A stretch of DNA of 10,404 nt from Desulfurococcales archaeon (GTDB lineage Archaea > Thermoproteota > Thermoprotei_A > Sulfolobales > Desulfurococcaceae): positions 1-10,404 of the forward strand of contig JALSQP010000099.1 of NCBI GenBank assembly GCA_026985375.1, in the 5' to 3' direction. The notes beneath the pieces were generated by a model that made no database searches, was not told the origin of the DNA, and worked only from the letters and a program-made list of their open reading frames with translations. The stretch's first letter is position 1. Each line of letters begins with the position of its first letter. Both the position numbers and the translations under genes were made by a program. Shown here one piece after another: positions 1 through 6,132 of this stretch.

Positions 1-1
1 C

Positions 2-772
2 GTTATAAACCTTGACATGATCGGCTCTAAACAATGGATAACGGGTTCGAGTCTATCAATTGTCGCGCCCCCATTATTTGTCGACGAGAAGCCGGTGGCG
101 GCCGCATGGGTAGCGGCATACACAGTGTTTAACTCGGCTTCAAGCTTTGGAGGTAATAGTTTACCGAGGTATAAGTGGGAGATCAACCCATACACTATGG
201 GGAGTGATCACGATGTGGCGCTTGCAACCGGTGTGCCTGCAACTATGTTCAATGAGTGGCCAAGTAAATACTATCACACCGATATGGATACCTTCGACAC
301 TATTAGCAGGGATAACCTTAACCGCATCATAGCAGCTTCCCTCTTAGCCTATCACATACTCAAAAACAATGAAGAAGCAACAAAAGCTGTCGAGGCCTTC
401 AACAACTACAGGCTTGGATGGTATTATCTAGAGAGCGCAAAACGCGGAGTACAACCCATAATCAGTCCGACCAAGCTTATCTCTGAAAAACTCCTAGACA
501 GCGCGACCGATAAGCCGTTGCTACCATCACCTATAACATCAAGAAAAATAATGAACGTGCTTGGCGTTGAGGAGTATAAAGAACTCAAAAAGATAAAAGG
601 GTCGATCGAGTATCTTGGCCTTTACGCGCCTCTACTCTATAGTTTAGGAGTAACGGATCCCAAGAGGACAGGAGAGTACTATCAGTCAGAGAAATTGCTA
701 AGATGGCGTGATGATGAAGAGAAGAGAATAATCGATGCCTTCACCAGGATCAAGGAAGAACTACTCCATTAG
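2..772 (+). CDS. M28-family zinc aminopeptidase-like protein, C-terminal part (5' end outside window)
   Basis: The reading frame is open from the left edge, so the ATG at 17 is not the real start: it lies inside the motif VINLDMIGS, the classic M28 segment whose Asp is a zinc ligand. Further on, MGSDHDVALATGVPA and then YYHTDMDT form the end of the M28 catalytic domain; the His of YYHT (bases 275-277) matches the last zinc ligand of this family. The first His/Asp ligands and the Glu-Glu pair must lie upstream of the window. After the peptidase fold (about base 370) comes a charged, largely helical tail of roughly 130 residues of unknown role. M28 enzymes release N-terminal residues from peptides; the exact substrate and cell location cannot be judged without the N-terminus. 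The 3' end overlaps the convergent UPF0282 gene by 23 bases. The family call is firm; the specific activity is not. Confidence 0.88.
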   Translation, partial: VINLDMIGSKQWITGSSLSIVAPPLFVDEKPVAAAWVAAYTVFNSASSFGGNSLPRYKWEINPYTMGSDHDVALATGVPATMFNEWPSKYYHTDMDTFDTISRDNLNRIIAASLLAYHILKNNEEATKAVEAFNNYRLGWYYLESAKRGVQPIISPTKLISEKLLDSATDKPLLPSPITSRKIMNVLGVEEYKELKKIKGSIEYLGLYAPLLYSLGVTDPKRTGEYYQSEKLLRWRDDEEKRIIDAFTRIKEELLH

Positions 773-1820
773 CTAGAGAACAGGTCTTTATGTCACGGCA
801 AGTCCTCAATAAAACTTTCTTTTTATTTGCATGTTCAACCACTTTTTCTACGTATTTCTTCCAGTTCGGGTCTCTCAATAGATGGTGATCATAGATTATC
901 AATTCGGGTCTCTGATCAATAATGTATATGATGTTTTCTATCGCCCTATTCAGATTTATTTTGTTAAACATGTACGGGTACAGGTATGTAGGTGGACCAT
1001 CAAGCAATAGTATATCAGGTTTAGAATCAGCTATATAGTAGGCGTAATCTTCTATTATTGGCCCCATCACATCGCTCGTATAAAATATTCTCTTATTTCC
1101 AGTATCAATTATGAGGGGAACGACCCAGCCTGTCCTATCATATTCTATACCGTGATACCAGGGCTCCAGGAATTTTATCACTATACCGCCATACTTGATA
1201 GTTCTATTTTCTGCCCAATGTATTTCGAACTGATCGGCGTGTATTTCGCGAACCCATTTGTTCTTAAGCCATAGTCTCTTTAGTCGTCTGAACCATTCTT
1301 TTCCTTTTTCCAGTAACTCTTTTCTCCTCGTATTATAATCGCCGAAGTCCTTAGAGAGAGCATGATCTAATGTTTCTATAGGGTCAGGTAATTCGATATC
1401 AGGTGGCAATTCCTGGTATTTCTCAAGGTTTTCACCGATTATGGATAACAGTTCTGATAAGAATAGCCTAGCTCTTTTCCACTGGCTTTTATTAATATAT
1501 ATGTTCGGGTTCTTGACAAACAATTTCTTCCGCATATAAATATTATGGCTCAGATCCTTATCGCTAGGCAGAATATGATGATCATAATGGTAATGAGTTA
1601 TAATGACTATTTTCGATCGACGCGCATATTTCTCGATCTCTCCAACCGCTCTTCTCCTCAGCTTCCTCTTAGCGTCTGGATCGAGAGGATAGGAAGGCTG
1701 AAGAGCCGCCGCACCAGGATCAATCAGGATGTATCCTTTGTGAGTTTCTATAGCGAAAGAAAACGATTTAGCCCCAAGGCTATCACACCAAACGATGTGG
1801 AATCGCGAATGACTGTCCAA
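750..1820 (-). CDS. UPF0282 family metallo-beta-lactamase-fold hydrolase
   Basis: A 356-residue protein of the archaeal UPF0282 family of uncharacterised metal-dependent hydrolases. Visible hallmarks in order: ILIDPGAA (31-38), the metal motif THYHYDHH (75-82; H76, H78, D80, H81), the family segment INKSQWKRA (109-117), WYHG (221-224, likely third metal His), YTSDVMGP (247-254), DGPPTYL (274-280) and YDHHLLRD (310-317, probable last metal His). The product should be cytosolic, as no signal or membrane segment is seen. The family is usually about 300 residues; here a charged helical stretch of about 65 residues (roughly 125-194) separates the SQ-KRA segment from the next strand and looks like an insertion. 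The start is TTG with GGGGAG four bases upstream; there is no ATG near the N-terminus. Substrate unknown. The gene is divergent from pheT and converges on the peptidase gene. Confidence 0.9.
   Translation of the reverse strand: MDSHSRFHIVWCDSLGAKSFSFAIETHKGYILIDPGAAALQPSYPLDPDAKRKLRRRAVGEIEKYARRSKIVIITHYHYDHHILPSDKDLSHNIYMRKKLFVKNPNIYINKSQWKRARLFLSELLSIIGENLEKYQELPPDIELPDPIETLDHALSKDFGDYNTRRKELLEKGKEWFRRLKRLWLKNKWVREIHADQFEIHWAENRTIKYGGIVIKFLEPWYHGIEYDRTGWVVPLIIDTGNKRIFYTSDVMGPIIEDYAYYIADSKPDILLLDGPPTYLYPYMFNKINLNRAIENIIYIIDQRPELIIYDHHLLRDPNWKKYVEKVVEHANKKKVLLRTCRDIKTCSLANGVVLP
816..828 (+). terminator. T-rich putative transcription terminator of the peptidase gene
   Basis: The plus strand reads TTTCTTTTTATTT about 45 bases after the peptidase stop codon. 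Archaeal RNA polymerase commonly terminates at U-rich runs without needing a hairpin. The run lies inside the antisense of the converging UPF0282 gene, so the two transcripts would overlap at their 3' ends. This rests on base composition only. Confidence 0.35.
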
Positions 1821-1824
1821 TAGA

Positions 1825-1830
1825 CTCCCC
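1825..1830 (-). promoter_or_regulatory. Ribosome binding site of the UPF0282 gene
   Basis: On the minus strand GGGGAG stands four bases before a TTG codon at 1818-1820. It decides the TTG start, since no in-frame ATG is available close to the conserved N-terminal segment. Confidence 0.6.
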
Positions 1831-1917
1831 TAACAGCTATATTATTTTGATATAGAGTAGTGATAGATTTTAGTATAGGGTTGACCGTAGATTTTTGTTT
1901 CAGATAGATTTGTTCTT

Positions 1918-1923
1918 GAGGGG
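1918..1923 (+). promoter_or_regulatory. Ribosome binding site of pheT
   Basis: GAGGGG lies six bases before the TTG at 1930-1932. It supports TTG as the pheT start, which gives the conserved archaeal PheT N-terminus MPVIRIS. Confidence 0.6.
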
Positions 1924-1929
1924 TATCAA

Positions 1930-3597
1930 TTGCCCGTTATTAGGATATCGAGAAGCGACCTAGAAAGGCTTGTCGGTAAAAAGCTATCTGATGAAGAAAT
2001 AATGGATATCCTTCCAAGGATTAAGTGTGAGATCGAGGTCATTGAGGACGATACCATAGAGTTCGAGACCACACATGATCGTCCTGACCTTTATAGTGTC
2101 GAAGGCGTCGCCAGAGCTATACGTTCATTCTTGAATATGGGGATAACCCGATACAATTATGTTGATCTAGGATATAAGGCCTACAACAAAGGAGTCCCTA
2201 GGAGGCCATATGCAACTTTCGCAGTCGTGAGAGATCTCGAACTAGACGAGGAAGCGGTTAAACAGATGATGCAGCTCCAAGAAAAACTGTCCATAACATA
2301 TGGTAGGAGAAGGAGAAAAGCTAGCATAGGTATCTATGATCTGGATAAATTTGAAATGCCCATCTACTATGAGCTCGTTGATCCTGAGAAGACCAAGCTA
2401 ATTCCACTTGAAGGTAAGAAGGAATTAACGCTTAAGGAGATCCTATCCGAGACTGAGAAGGGACAGGAATATGGGCATTTGATAGCTTCTTGGGAGAAGT
2501 ATCCGGTGATCAGAGATGCTAATGGCAAGATACTATCATTACCACCGATAATTAATGGCGAAGAGACCAAGGTAACTATTGAAACAAAGAACATATTGAT
2601 AGATTCTACGGGATCTGATCTAGATACTGTCATCGATATGGTAACGATTATGGCAACCAGCCTTGCCGAGAGAAGCAAAACTAAAACTATTGCTTATGTC
2701 TTTACATTCATGGATAAGGATAAGATCGTTATAGCCCCAAGGGATAAGGGCCCTATAATAAACGTTAGTCTAGGGAAGGCCAGAGATATACTAGGAGTTG
2801 ATCTATCCTTGGAAACGAGTATTGAATTATTGTCAAAGTCAGGAATAGAAGCAAGGGTTCAGCCTGACAATGCCTTGGAGGTACTAGTTCCTCCATACCG
2901 TATTGATCTCAAAACTGAGATAGATATTATCGAAGAACTCGCGATAATGTATGGACTCGACAATATCGGCAGGGCATCGTATGATATACCTCCCTCGAAA
3001 GGCCCGGGAAGGATTCATCCGATTGAGTTCTTATCTAGAAAAATAAGGCTCATAACAGCTAGCTATGGCTTCATCGAGGTTGCCAACTATATTATGAGCA
3101 ACTATTACATGCAAAGCAAGGTGTTCGGCTCAGAGAAACCCATCATTAAGGTGCTCAACCCCAAAATGGAGAAATACACCGGATTGAGAAGATGGCTAAC
3201 TCCCGGCCTAGTAAATATTGTGAAGGAAAACCAGGAGCGCGAATCAGTGATAAAGATCTTTGAGGTAGGCGACGTTGTGCTTCCCGATCTGGAGAGCCCG
3301 ACAGGTGCTAAGATCGAGAGGAGGCTCGGGATAGCGATAAGTCATGAAAAAGCGACGCTGACTGATGGTCTAGCATATGTGCACGCCATACTTGATAGGC
3401 TAGGTGTGCCTCATAAATTCGAAAAAGGATATGTTAACGGATTGTTGAAACAAAGAACAGCATTCATAGTCCATAATGATAGACGTATAGGATTCGTTGG
3501 TGAAGTGCATCCTAAGACTCTTAAAGAATTAGGGATCAATAGACCGGTCATAGTTGCTGAGATTTATCTTAATGATTTATTAGATATTCTTAGATAA
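1930..3597 (+). CDS. pheT: Phenylalanine--tRNA ligase beta subunit, archaeal type
   Basis: The beta chain of the heterotetrameric (alpha-beta)2 phenylalanyl-tRNA synthetase, which charges tRNA-Phe in the cytosol; the beta chain carries tRNA-binding and editing modules. At 555 residues it has the length of the short archaeal/eukaryotic form, without the bacterial N-terminal EMAP-type and C-terminal anticodon-binding domains. Visible parts: N-terminal B1-like segment with ETTHDRPDLYSVEGVARA (46-63); the B3/B4 editing-type domain (about 85-270) with LPPIINGEETKVT (204-216) and IDSTGSDLD (224-232); the B5 domain (about 280-345) ending IDIIEELAIMYGLDNI; and the catalytic-like core (about 365-555) with NPKMEKYTGLRRWLTPGL (410-427) and IFEVGDVV (443-450). 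The TTG start is supported by GAGGGG upstream. No pheS lies on either side: the upstream neighbour is divergent and the downstream one convergent, so the alpha subunit must be encoded elsewhere. Confidence 0.97.
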   Translation: MPVIRISRSDLERLVGKKLSDEEIMDILPRIKCEIEVIEDDTIEFETTHDRPDLYSVEGVARAIRSFLNMGITRYNYVDLGYKAYNKGVPRRPYATFAVVRDLELDEEAVKQMMQLQEKLSITYGRRRRKASIGIYDLDKFEMPIYYELVDPEKTKLIPLEGKKELTLKEILSETEKGQEYGHLIASWEKYPVIRDANGKILSLPPIINGEETKVTIETKNILIDSTGSDLDTVIDMVTIMATSLAERSKTKTIAYVFTFMDKDKIVIAPRDKGPIINVSLGKARDILGVDLSLETSIELLSKSGIEARVQPDNALEVLVPPYRIDLKTEIDIIEELAIMYGLDNIGRASYDIPPSKGPGRIHPIEFLSRKIRLITASYGFIEVANYIMSNYYMQSKVFGSEKPIIKVLNPKMEKYTGLRRWLTPGLVNIVKENQERESVIKIFEVGDVVLPDLESPTGAKIERRLGIAISHEKATLTDGLAYVHAILDRLGVPHKFEKGYVNGLLKQRTAFIVHNDRRIGFVGEVHPKTLKELGINRPVIVAEIYLNDLLDILR

Positions 3598-3669
3598 GAT
3601 AGTTGCTGAGGATGAGGCTTAGAAGGGATGACCCGTCCTGCGGGGATGAATTAACGGGCCTGACTGAAC

Positions 3670-3680
3670 TCTTTTCTTTA
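3670..3680 (+). terminator. Pyrimidine/T-rich putative terminator of pheT
   Basis: TCTTTTCTTTA directly follows the pheT 3' untranslated stretch and ends just before the stop codon of the convergent antiporter gene. U-rich ends are typical of archaeal termination. Upstream, CCCGT (3632-3636) can pair with ACGGG (3654-3658), and CCCG/CGGG (3632-3635/3641-3644) can form a competing small hairpin; neither is clearly a terminator stem. Confidence 0.35.
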
Positions 3681-4856
3681 TCATTCTTTCGGGTAAGCGA
3701 TCATATAGAGAATCGGGGCTAGAACCGTCGTTGTTATAGCTACTGTTATAGCTGTGCTATAGTATGTCTGATTGATTACTCCTATTGATAAGCCAAGGTT
3801 AAGCAGTGCCGTTTCGAGCGCGCCTCTTCCCGACATTGCGAGACCTACTGCTACGCTTTTTCTTTTATCCCTAAGTATTTTGTATGCTATTGGCATTGCT
3901 CCAATGAATTTGCCAAATACAGCCATCGACAGCAGTGTAGCGTATAATAATGGGTCTATGGCTCTAGGGACATATACTACTCCTATGTACGTGAAGAATA
4001 ACGGTATGAATATAACATCTAGCACTATTGTGAAATCGCTTATGAACTCAGAGATAGCTATCCTCGTCCTAAGGAATGGATCATGGAATTCTCTCCCCCT
4101 ACCGATCAGTATACCGGCGAGATATGCGCCGATAAGCTCACTTAAACCAGCCATTCTTGCAAGGAAGGCAAGACCGAGAGCTAATATTATACAGGATGTC
4201 GCGAACCACAAGTAATCATGGCTAATCGCTTTATAGAATCCCATAAATCTTCTCGATAGAAGTCCGCTAATATAGAATATCACTGCGAGAAATACGGTAG
4301 TTTTTATCGATAATATAACAAGAGACTCTAGGTCTATGACTCCATTATTTAGTCCGGCTATAATGCCTATAACGATCACTGCCATAATGTCATCGACAAA
4401 GCTCGCTCCAACAAGTAAGCTCTTACTTTTAACATCGCCTCTATGCGCTACAATGGCAGCCACTGTCTCGGTCGCCGTGTTAGATAGTACTGCGGCCAGG
4501 AAGATTGCTGCTAATAAGCTGACACCAAGGGATAAAGACGCTACAAGAACTAAGAGAAAGGTGGTTGTGACGCCCATGGCACCCATAAGCACTACGGCGC
4601 TCCCGTGGCGTCTGAGTTCTCTAAAATCAGTTGTTAGGCCAGTATAGAACATCAGTAGGAGTAAGCCAAAGGAGGCTATACTCATTAGCTCTGGAGATGG
4701 ATATACTATTCCTAGGACGTATGGGCCGAGTATAATCCCAGCTATGACATGGGCCGCGACTGGATGGAGTTTGTATTTTCTAAACGGTATCTCGAGGATC
4801 TTAGCAAGTACTAGGAGGGATACCAGTCCAAGTATAAATGTTTCTTCTTGATACAA
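3681..4856 (-). CDS. CPA2-type monovalent cation/proton antiporter (NapA/Kef-like membrane domain)
   Basis: A polytopic membrane protein with about a dozen hydrophobic segments, expected to exchange Na+ or K+ for H+ across the cytoplasmic membrane. Numbered from the upstream TTG at 4884-4886: LLLLMFYTGLTTDFREL (75-91) is the typical early CPA2 segment, SNTATETVAAI (135-145) the unwound fourth-helix motif, SFVDDIMAV (162-170) carries the ion-binding Asp pair D165-D166, GKFIGA (325-330) has the lysine expected in helix ten, and GRGALETALLN (353-363) follows. An Asp-Asp pair is typical of electrogenic exchangers of the NapA/NhaA kind. No cytosolic RCK/TrkA domain is attached. I prefer the TTG at 4854-4856 (391 residues): GGAG precedes it by ten bases and overlaps the end of the upstream propeller gene, suggesting translational coupling. 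The TTG at 4886 would add ten residues and overlap that gene by 23 bases. Ion specificity cannot be read from sequence. Confidence 0.9.
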   Translation of the reverse strand: MYQEETFILGLVSLLVLAKILEIPFRKYKLHPVAAHVIAGIILGPYVLGIVYPSPELMSIASFGLLLLMFYTGLTTDFRELRRHGSAVVLMGAMGVTTTFLLVLVASLSLGVSLLAAIFLAAVLSNTATETVAAIVAHRGDVKSKSLLVGASFVDDIMAVIVIGIIAGLNNGVIDLESLVILSIKTTVFLAVIFYISGLLSRRFMGFYKAISHDYLWFATSCIILALGLAFLARMAGLSELIGAYLAGILIGRGREFHDPFLRTRIAISEFISDFTIVLDVIFIPLFFTYIGVVYVPRAIDPLLYATLLSMAVFGKFIGAMPIAYKILRDKRKSVAVGLAMSGRGALETALLNLGLSIGVINQTYYSTAITVAITTTVLAPILYMIAYPKE

Positions 4857-4863
4857 TCTCTCT

Positions 4864-6009
4864 TCACTCCAACATATAGGAAGCAACTAGTCTTCCATCA
4901 GTTAATAGGATGTAGCTTTTTCTCGTTATTATAGGCATGACATTTGGGCCAAACACTTCTTCTTGTACAAGGTATCCGTCTTTTATCTTGTATAGCCTAG
5001 TGATGGTGTTTCTTTTCATCTGCTCATGTACAGCAACGATGTCTGAGGCCACTAATGCATAGTAAATATTGCCTATGATATGGCTTGACCACCTTATCCC
5101 TCCTCTAAAATCATAATTTGCGATAACAGGCATTCCCATTATGACTGATAATGCTGTGACGCTTAAATCGTCTGGGTTGATATTGTATACTCCTCTTGTG
5201 AACGGAGGCCTCGTAACAGTATAGTCTATAGAGTAATCTATGAGATTGTAGACGCGCATCTCATTTCTATCCATTATTGCTACTTGTTTAGAGCTAAACC
5301 TGGCCATTCCCGATATCCTATGCGGTATAGGATTGAAAGGTATAAATAACGGTACTCCCTCATCGCTTATAACCTCCTCACCATCATTGTTATAGCCACG
5401 GCAATAGAGTCTCCCCTCCTGCTCACTGATAATAAATATCATGTCTGGTGAAGAGACAAGATACCCTCCAAACCTCGATAGCTCATCGATAATGGCGCCT
5501 GTCGATGCATCGAATATTACCGATGCTGTATTCTCCTCCGTGAATCCATGGGCTGTCACTGCAATGATATTATCAGTCGCGGCAACGTCAAAAGAAAATA
5601 TTTTACCCAAACCTATTGTCTCGAGTACGTCCCCATGTACGCTGTAGACTTGGATTTCCAAAGTATAATTTGGGGAGAGTATTGCTGCTACACATATGTC
5701 TTTACGACACTCCATCTTAGCATCAAGGCCTCTTACGATCTTACTCCAAACCTTCTTCTTATATCCCTTGAAACACTGGAAGGTGAAGAACTCGCGTCTA
5801 CGCTCAACTGATCCCCTTAGTTCCACCTCTTCTAGTGTATTGATGCTTGTCTTCCCACTGATCGAATTGATTCTATACTCTATCATTTTATCGACGCAAT
5901 ACAGCTTTATTATGAGCCACTCACCATCAATGCTAAATCCGTCGAGGCTACAATAATCTGGAAATTTCCTCGTCCATACATGTGTAACAGGCAACACACG
6001 CGCCCCCAA
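4864..6009 (-). CDS. Uncharacterised beta-propeller-like cytosolic protein
   Basis: I do not recognise a named family for this protein of about 381 residues. Its sequence is almost wholly beta-type: repeated short hydrophobic strands with turns such as SVHGDVLET, IFDASTGAIIDEL, DRNEMRVYNLIDYSIDY and DGRLVASYMLE, which fits a WD40/PQQ-like beta-propeller. No signal peptide, membrane segment or enzyme motif is visible, so a cytosolic binding or scaffold role is an inference only. The first possible start is TTG at 6007-6009. A TATA-like element at 6028-6037 would start transcription at about 6006, so the transcript is leaderless or nearly so, and the GTG at 5995-5997 (or the TTG after it), preceded by GGGGGC, is an alternative start. 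It is the first gene of an apparent two-gene unit with the antiporter and is divergent from another propeller-like gene. Confidence 0.75.
   Translation of the reverse strand: MGARVLPVTHVWTRKFPDYCSLDGFSIDGEWLIIKLYCVDKMIEYRINSISGKTSINTLEEVELRGSVERRREFFTFQCFKGYKKKVWSKIVRGLDAKMECRKDICVAAILSPNYTLEIQVYSVHGDVLETIGLGKIFSFDVAATDNIIAVTAHGFTEENTASVIFDASTGAIIDELSRFGGYLVSSPDMIFIISEQEGRLYCRGYNNDGEEVISDEGVPLFIPFNPIPHRISGMARFSSKQVAIMDRNEMRVYNLIDYSIDYTVTRPPFTRGVYNINPDDLSVTALSVIMGMPVIANYDFRGGIRWSSHIIGNIYYALVASDIVAVHEQMKRNTITRLYKIKDGYLVQEEVFGPNVMPIITRKSYILLTDGRLVASYMLE
4867..4870 (-). promoter_or_regulatory. Ribosome binding site for the antiporter inside the upstream gene's last codons
   Basis: On the minus strand GGAG is formed by the last two sense codons of the propeller gene and is directly followed by that gene's TGA stop. 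It lies ten bases before the TTG at 4854-4856. The arrangement favours coupled translation; the spacing is slightly long, so the alternative TTG at 4884-4886 remains possible. Confidence 0.45.
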
Positions 6010-6027
6010 TTACATGATGTTAATACC

Positions 6028-6037
6028 TTTATATTTA
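6028..6037 (-). promoter_or_regulatory. TATA-like element of the propeller-antiporter unit
   Basis: The minus strand reads TAAATATAAA, a good archaeal TATA match, centred about 26 bases upstream of position 6006. That is at the TTG start codon, which implies a leaderless or very short-leader mRNA. Confidence 0.5.
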
Positions 6038-6065
6038 TCCTAAAATACTATGAACTATGTAAAAC

Positions 6066-6087
6066 TGTTACGTTCACAATAGTAACA
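6066..6087. promoter_or_regulatory. Inverted repeat in the divergent promoter region, possible operator
   Basis: TGTTAC (6066-6071) and GTAACA (6082-6087) form a perfect six-base inverted repeat with a ten-base spacer, a spacing that fits a dimeric helix-turn-helix regulator touching successive turns of DNA. It lies between the two outward-facing TATA-like elements. No regulator gene is visible nearby, and a repeat of this size could be chance. Confidence 0.35.
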
Positions 6088-6103
6088 TTACCGTGTTGGC
6101 TTA

Positions 6104-6113
6104 TTAGTATATT
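6104..6113 (+). promoter_or_regulatory. TATA-like element of the 652-residue protein gene
   Basis: TTAGTATATT is centred about 25 bases upstream of the TTG at 6133, again placing the transcript start at or next to the start codon. A GGTGTGATGA stretch just before the TTG could instead act as a ribosome binding site if transcription starts further upstream, for example from the weaker TATA-like AAAATACTAT at 6042-6051. Confidence 0.4.
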
Positions 6114-6132
6114 AGCTGAGTAGGTGTGATGA

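Larger units (their letters stand above)
1821..1929. promoter_or_regulatory. Divergent promoter region, UPF0282 gene / pheT
   Basis: This AT-rich gap of 109 bases must hold promoters for both genes. For pheT, TTTTAGTATA at 1868-1877 is a TATA-like element that would place the transcript start near 1898, leaving a leader of about 30 bases that carries the ribosome binding site. For the UPF0282 gene the best minus-strand candidate is TCTATATCAA (1847-1856), but it would start transcription near 1825, inside the ribosome binding site, so its true promoter is unclear. No strong operator-like repeat was seen. Confidence 0.4.

Noticed and set aside
1545..1823. Open frame of 92 codons on the plus strand
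   Set aside because: Lies wholly inside the UPF0282 gene, which has clear family motifs; composition is that of an antisense shadow.
3772..4647. Plus-strand open frames opposite the antiporter
   Set aside because: Antisense of hydrophobic membrane codons gives long open frames; no ribosome binding site or recognisable protein features.
5441..5956. Several overlapping plus-strand frames opposite the 381-residue gene
   Set aside because: Mutually overlapping, no motif, no initiation signals; the minus-strand frame is continuous over the whole region.
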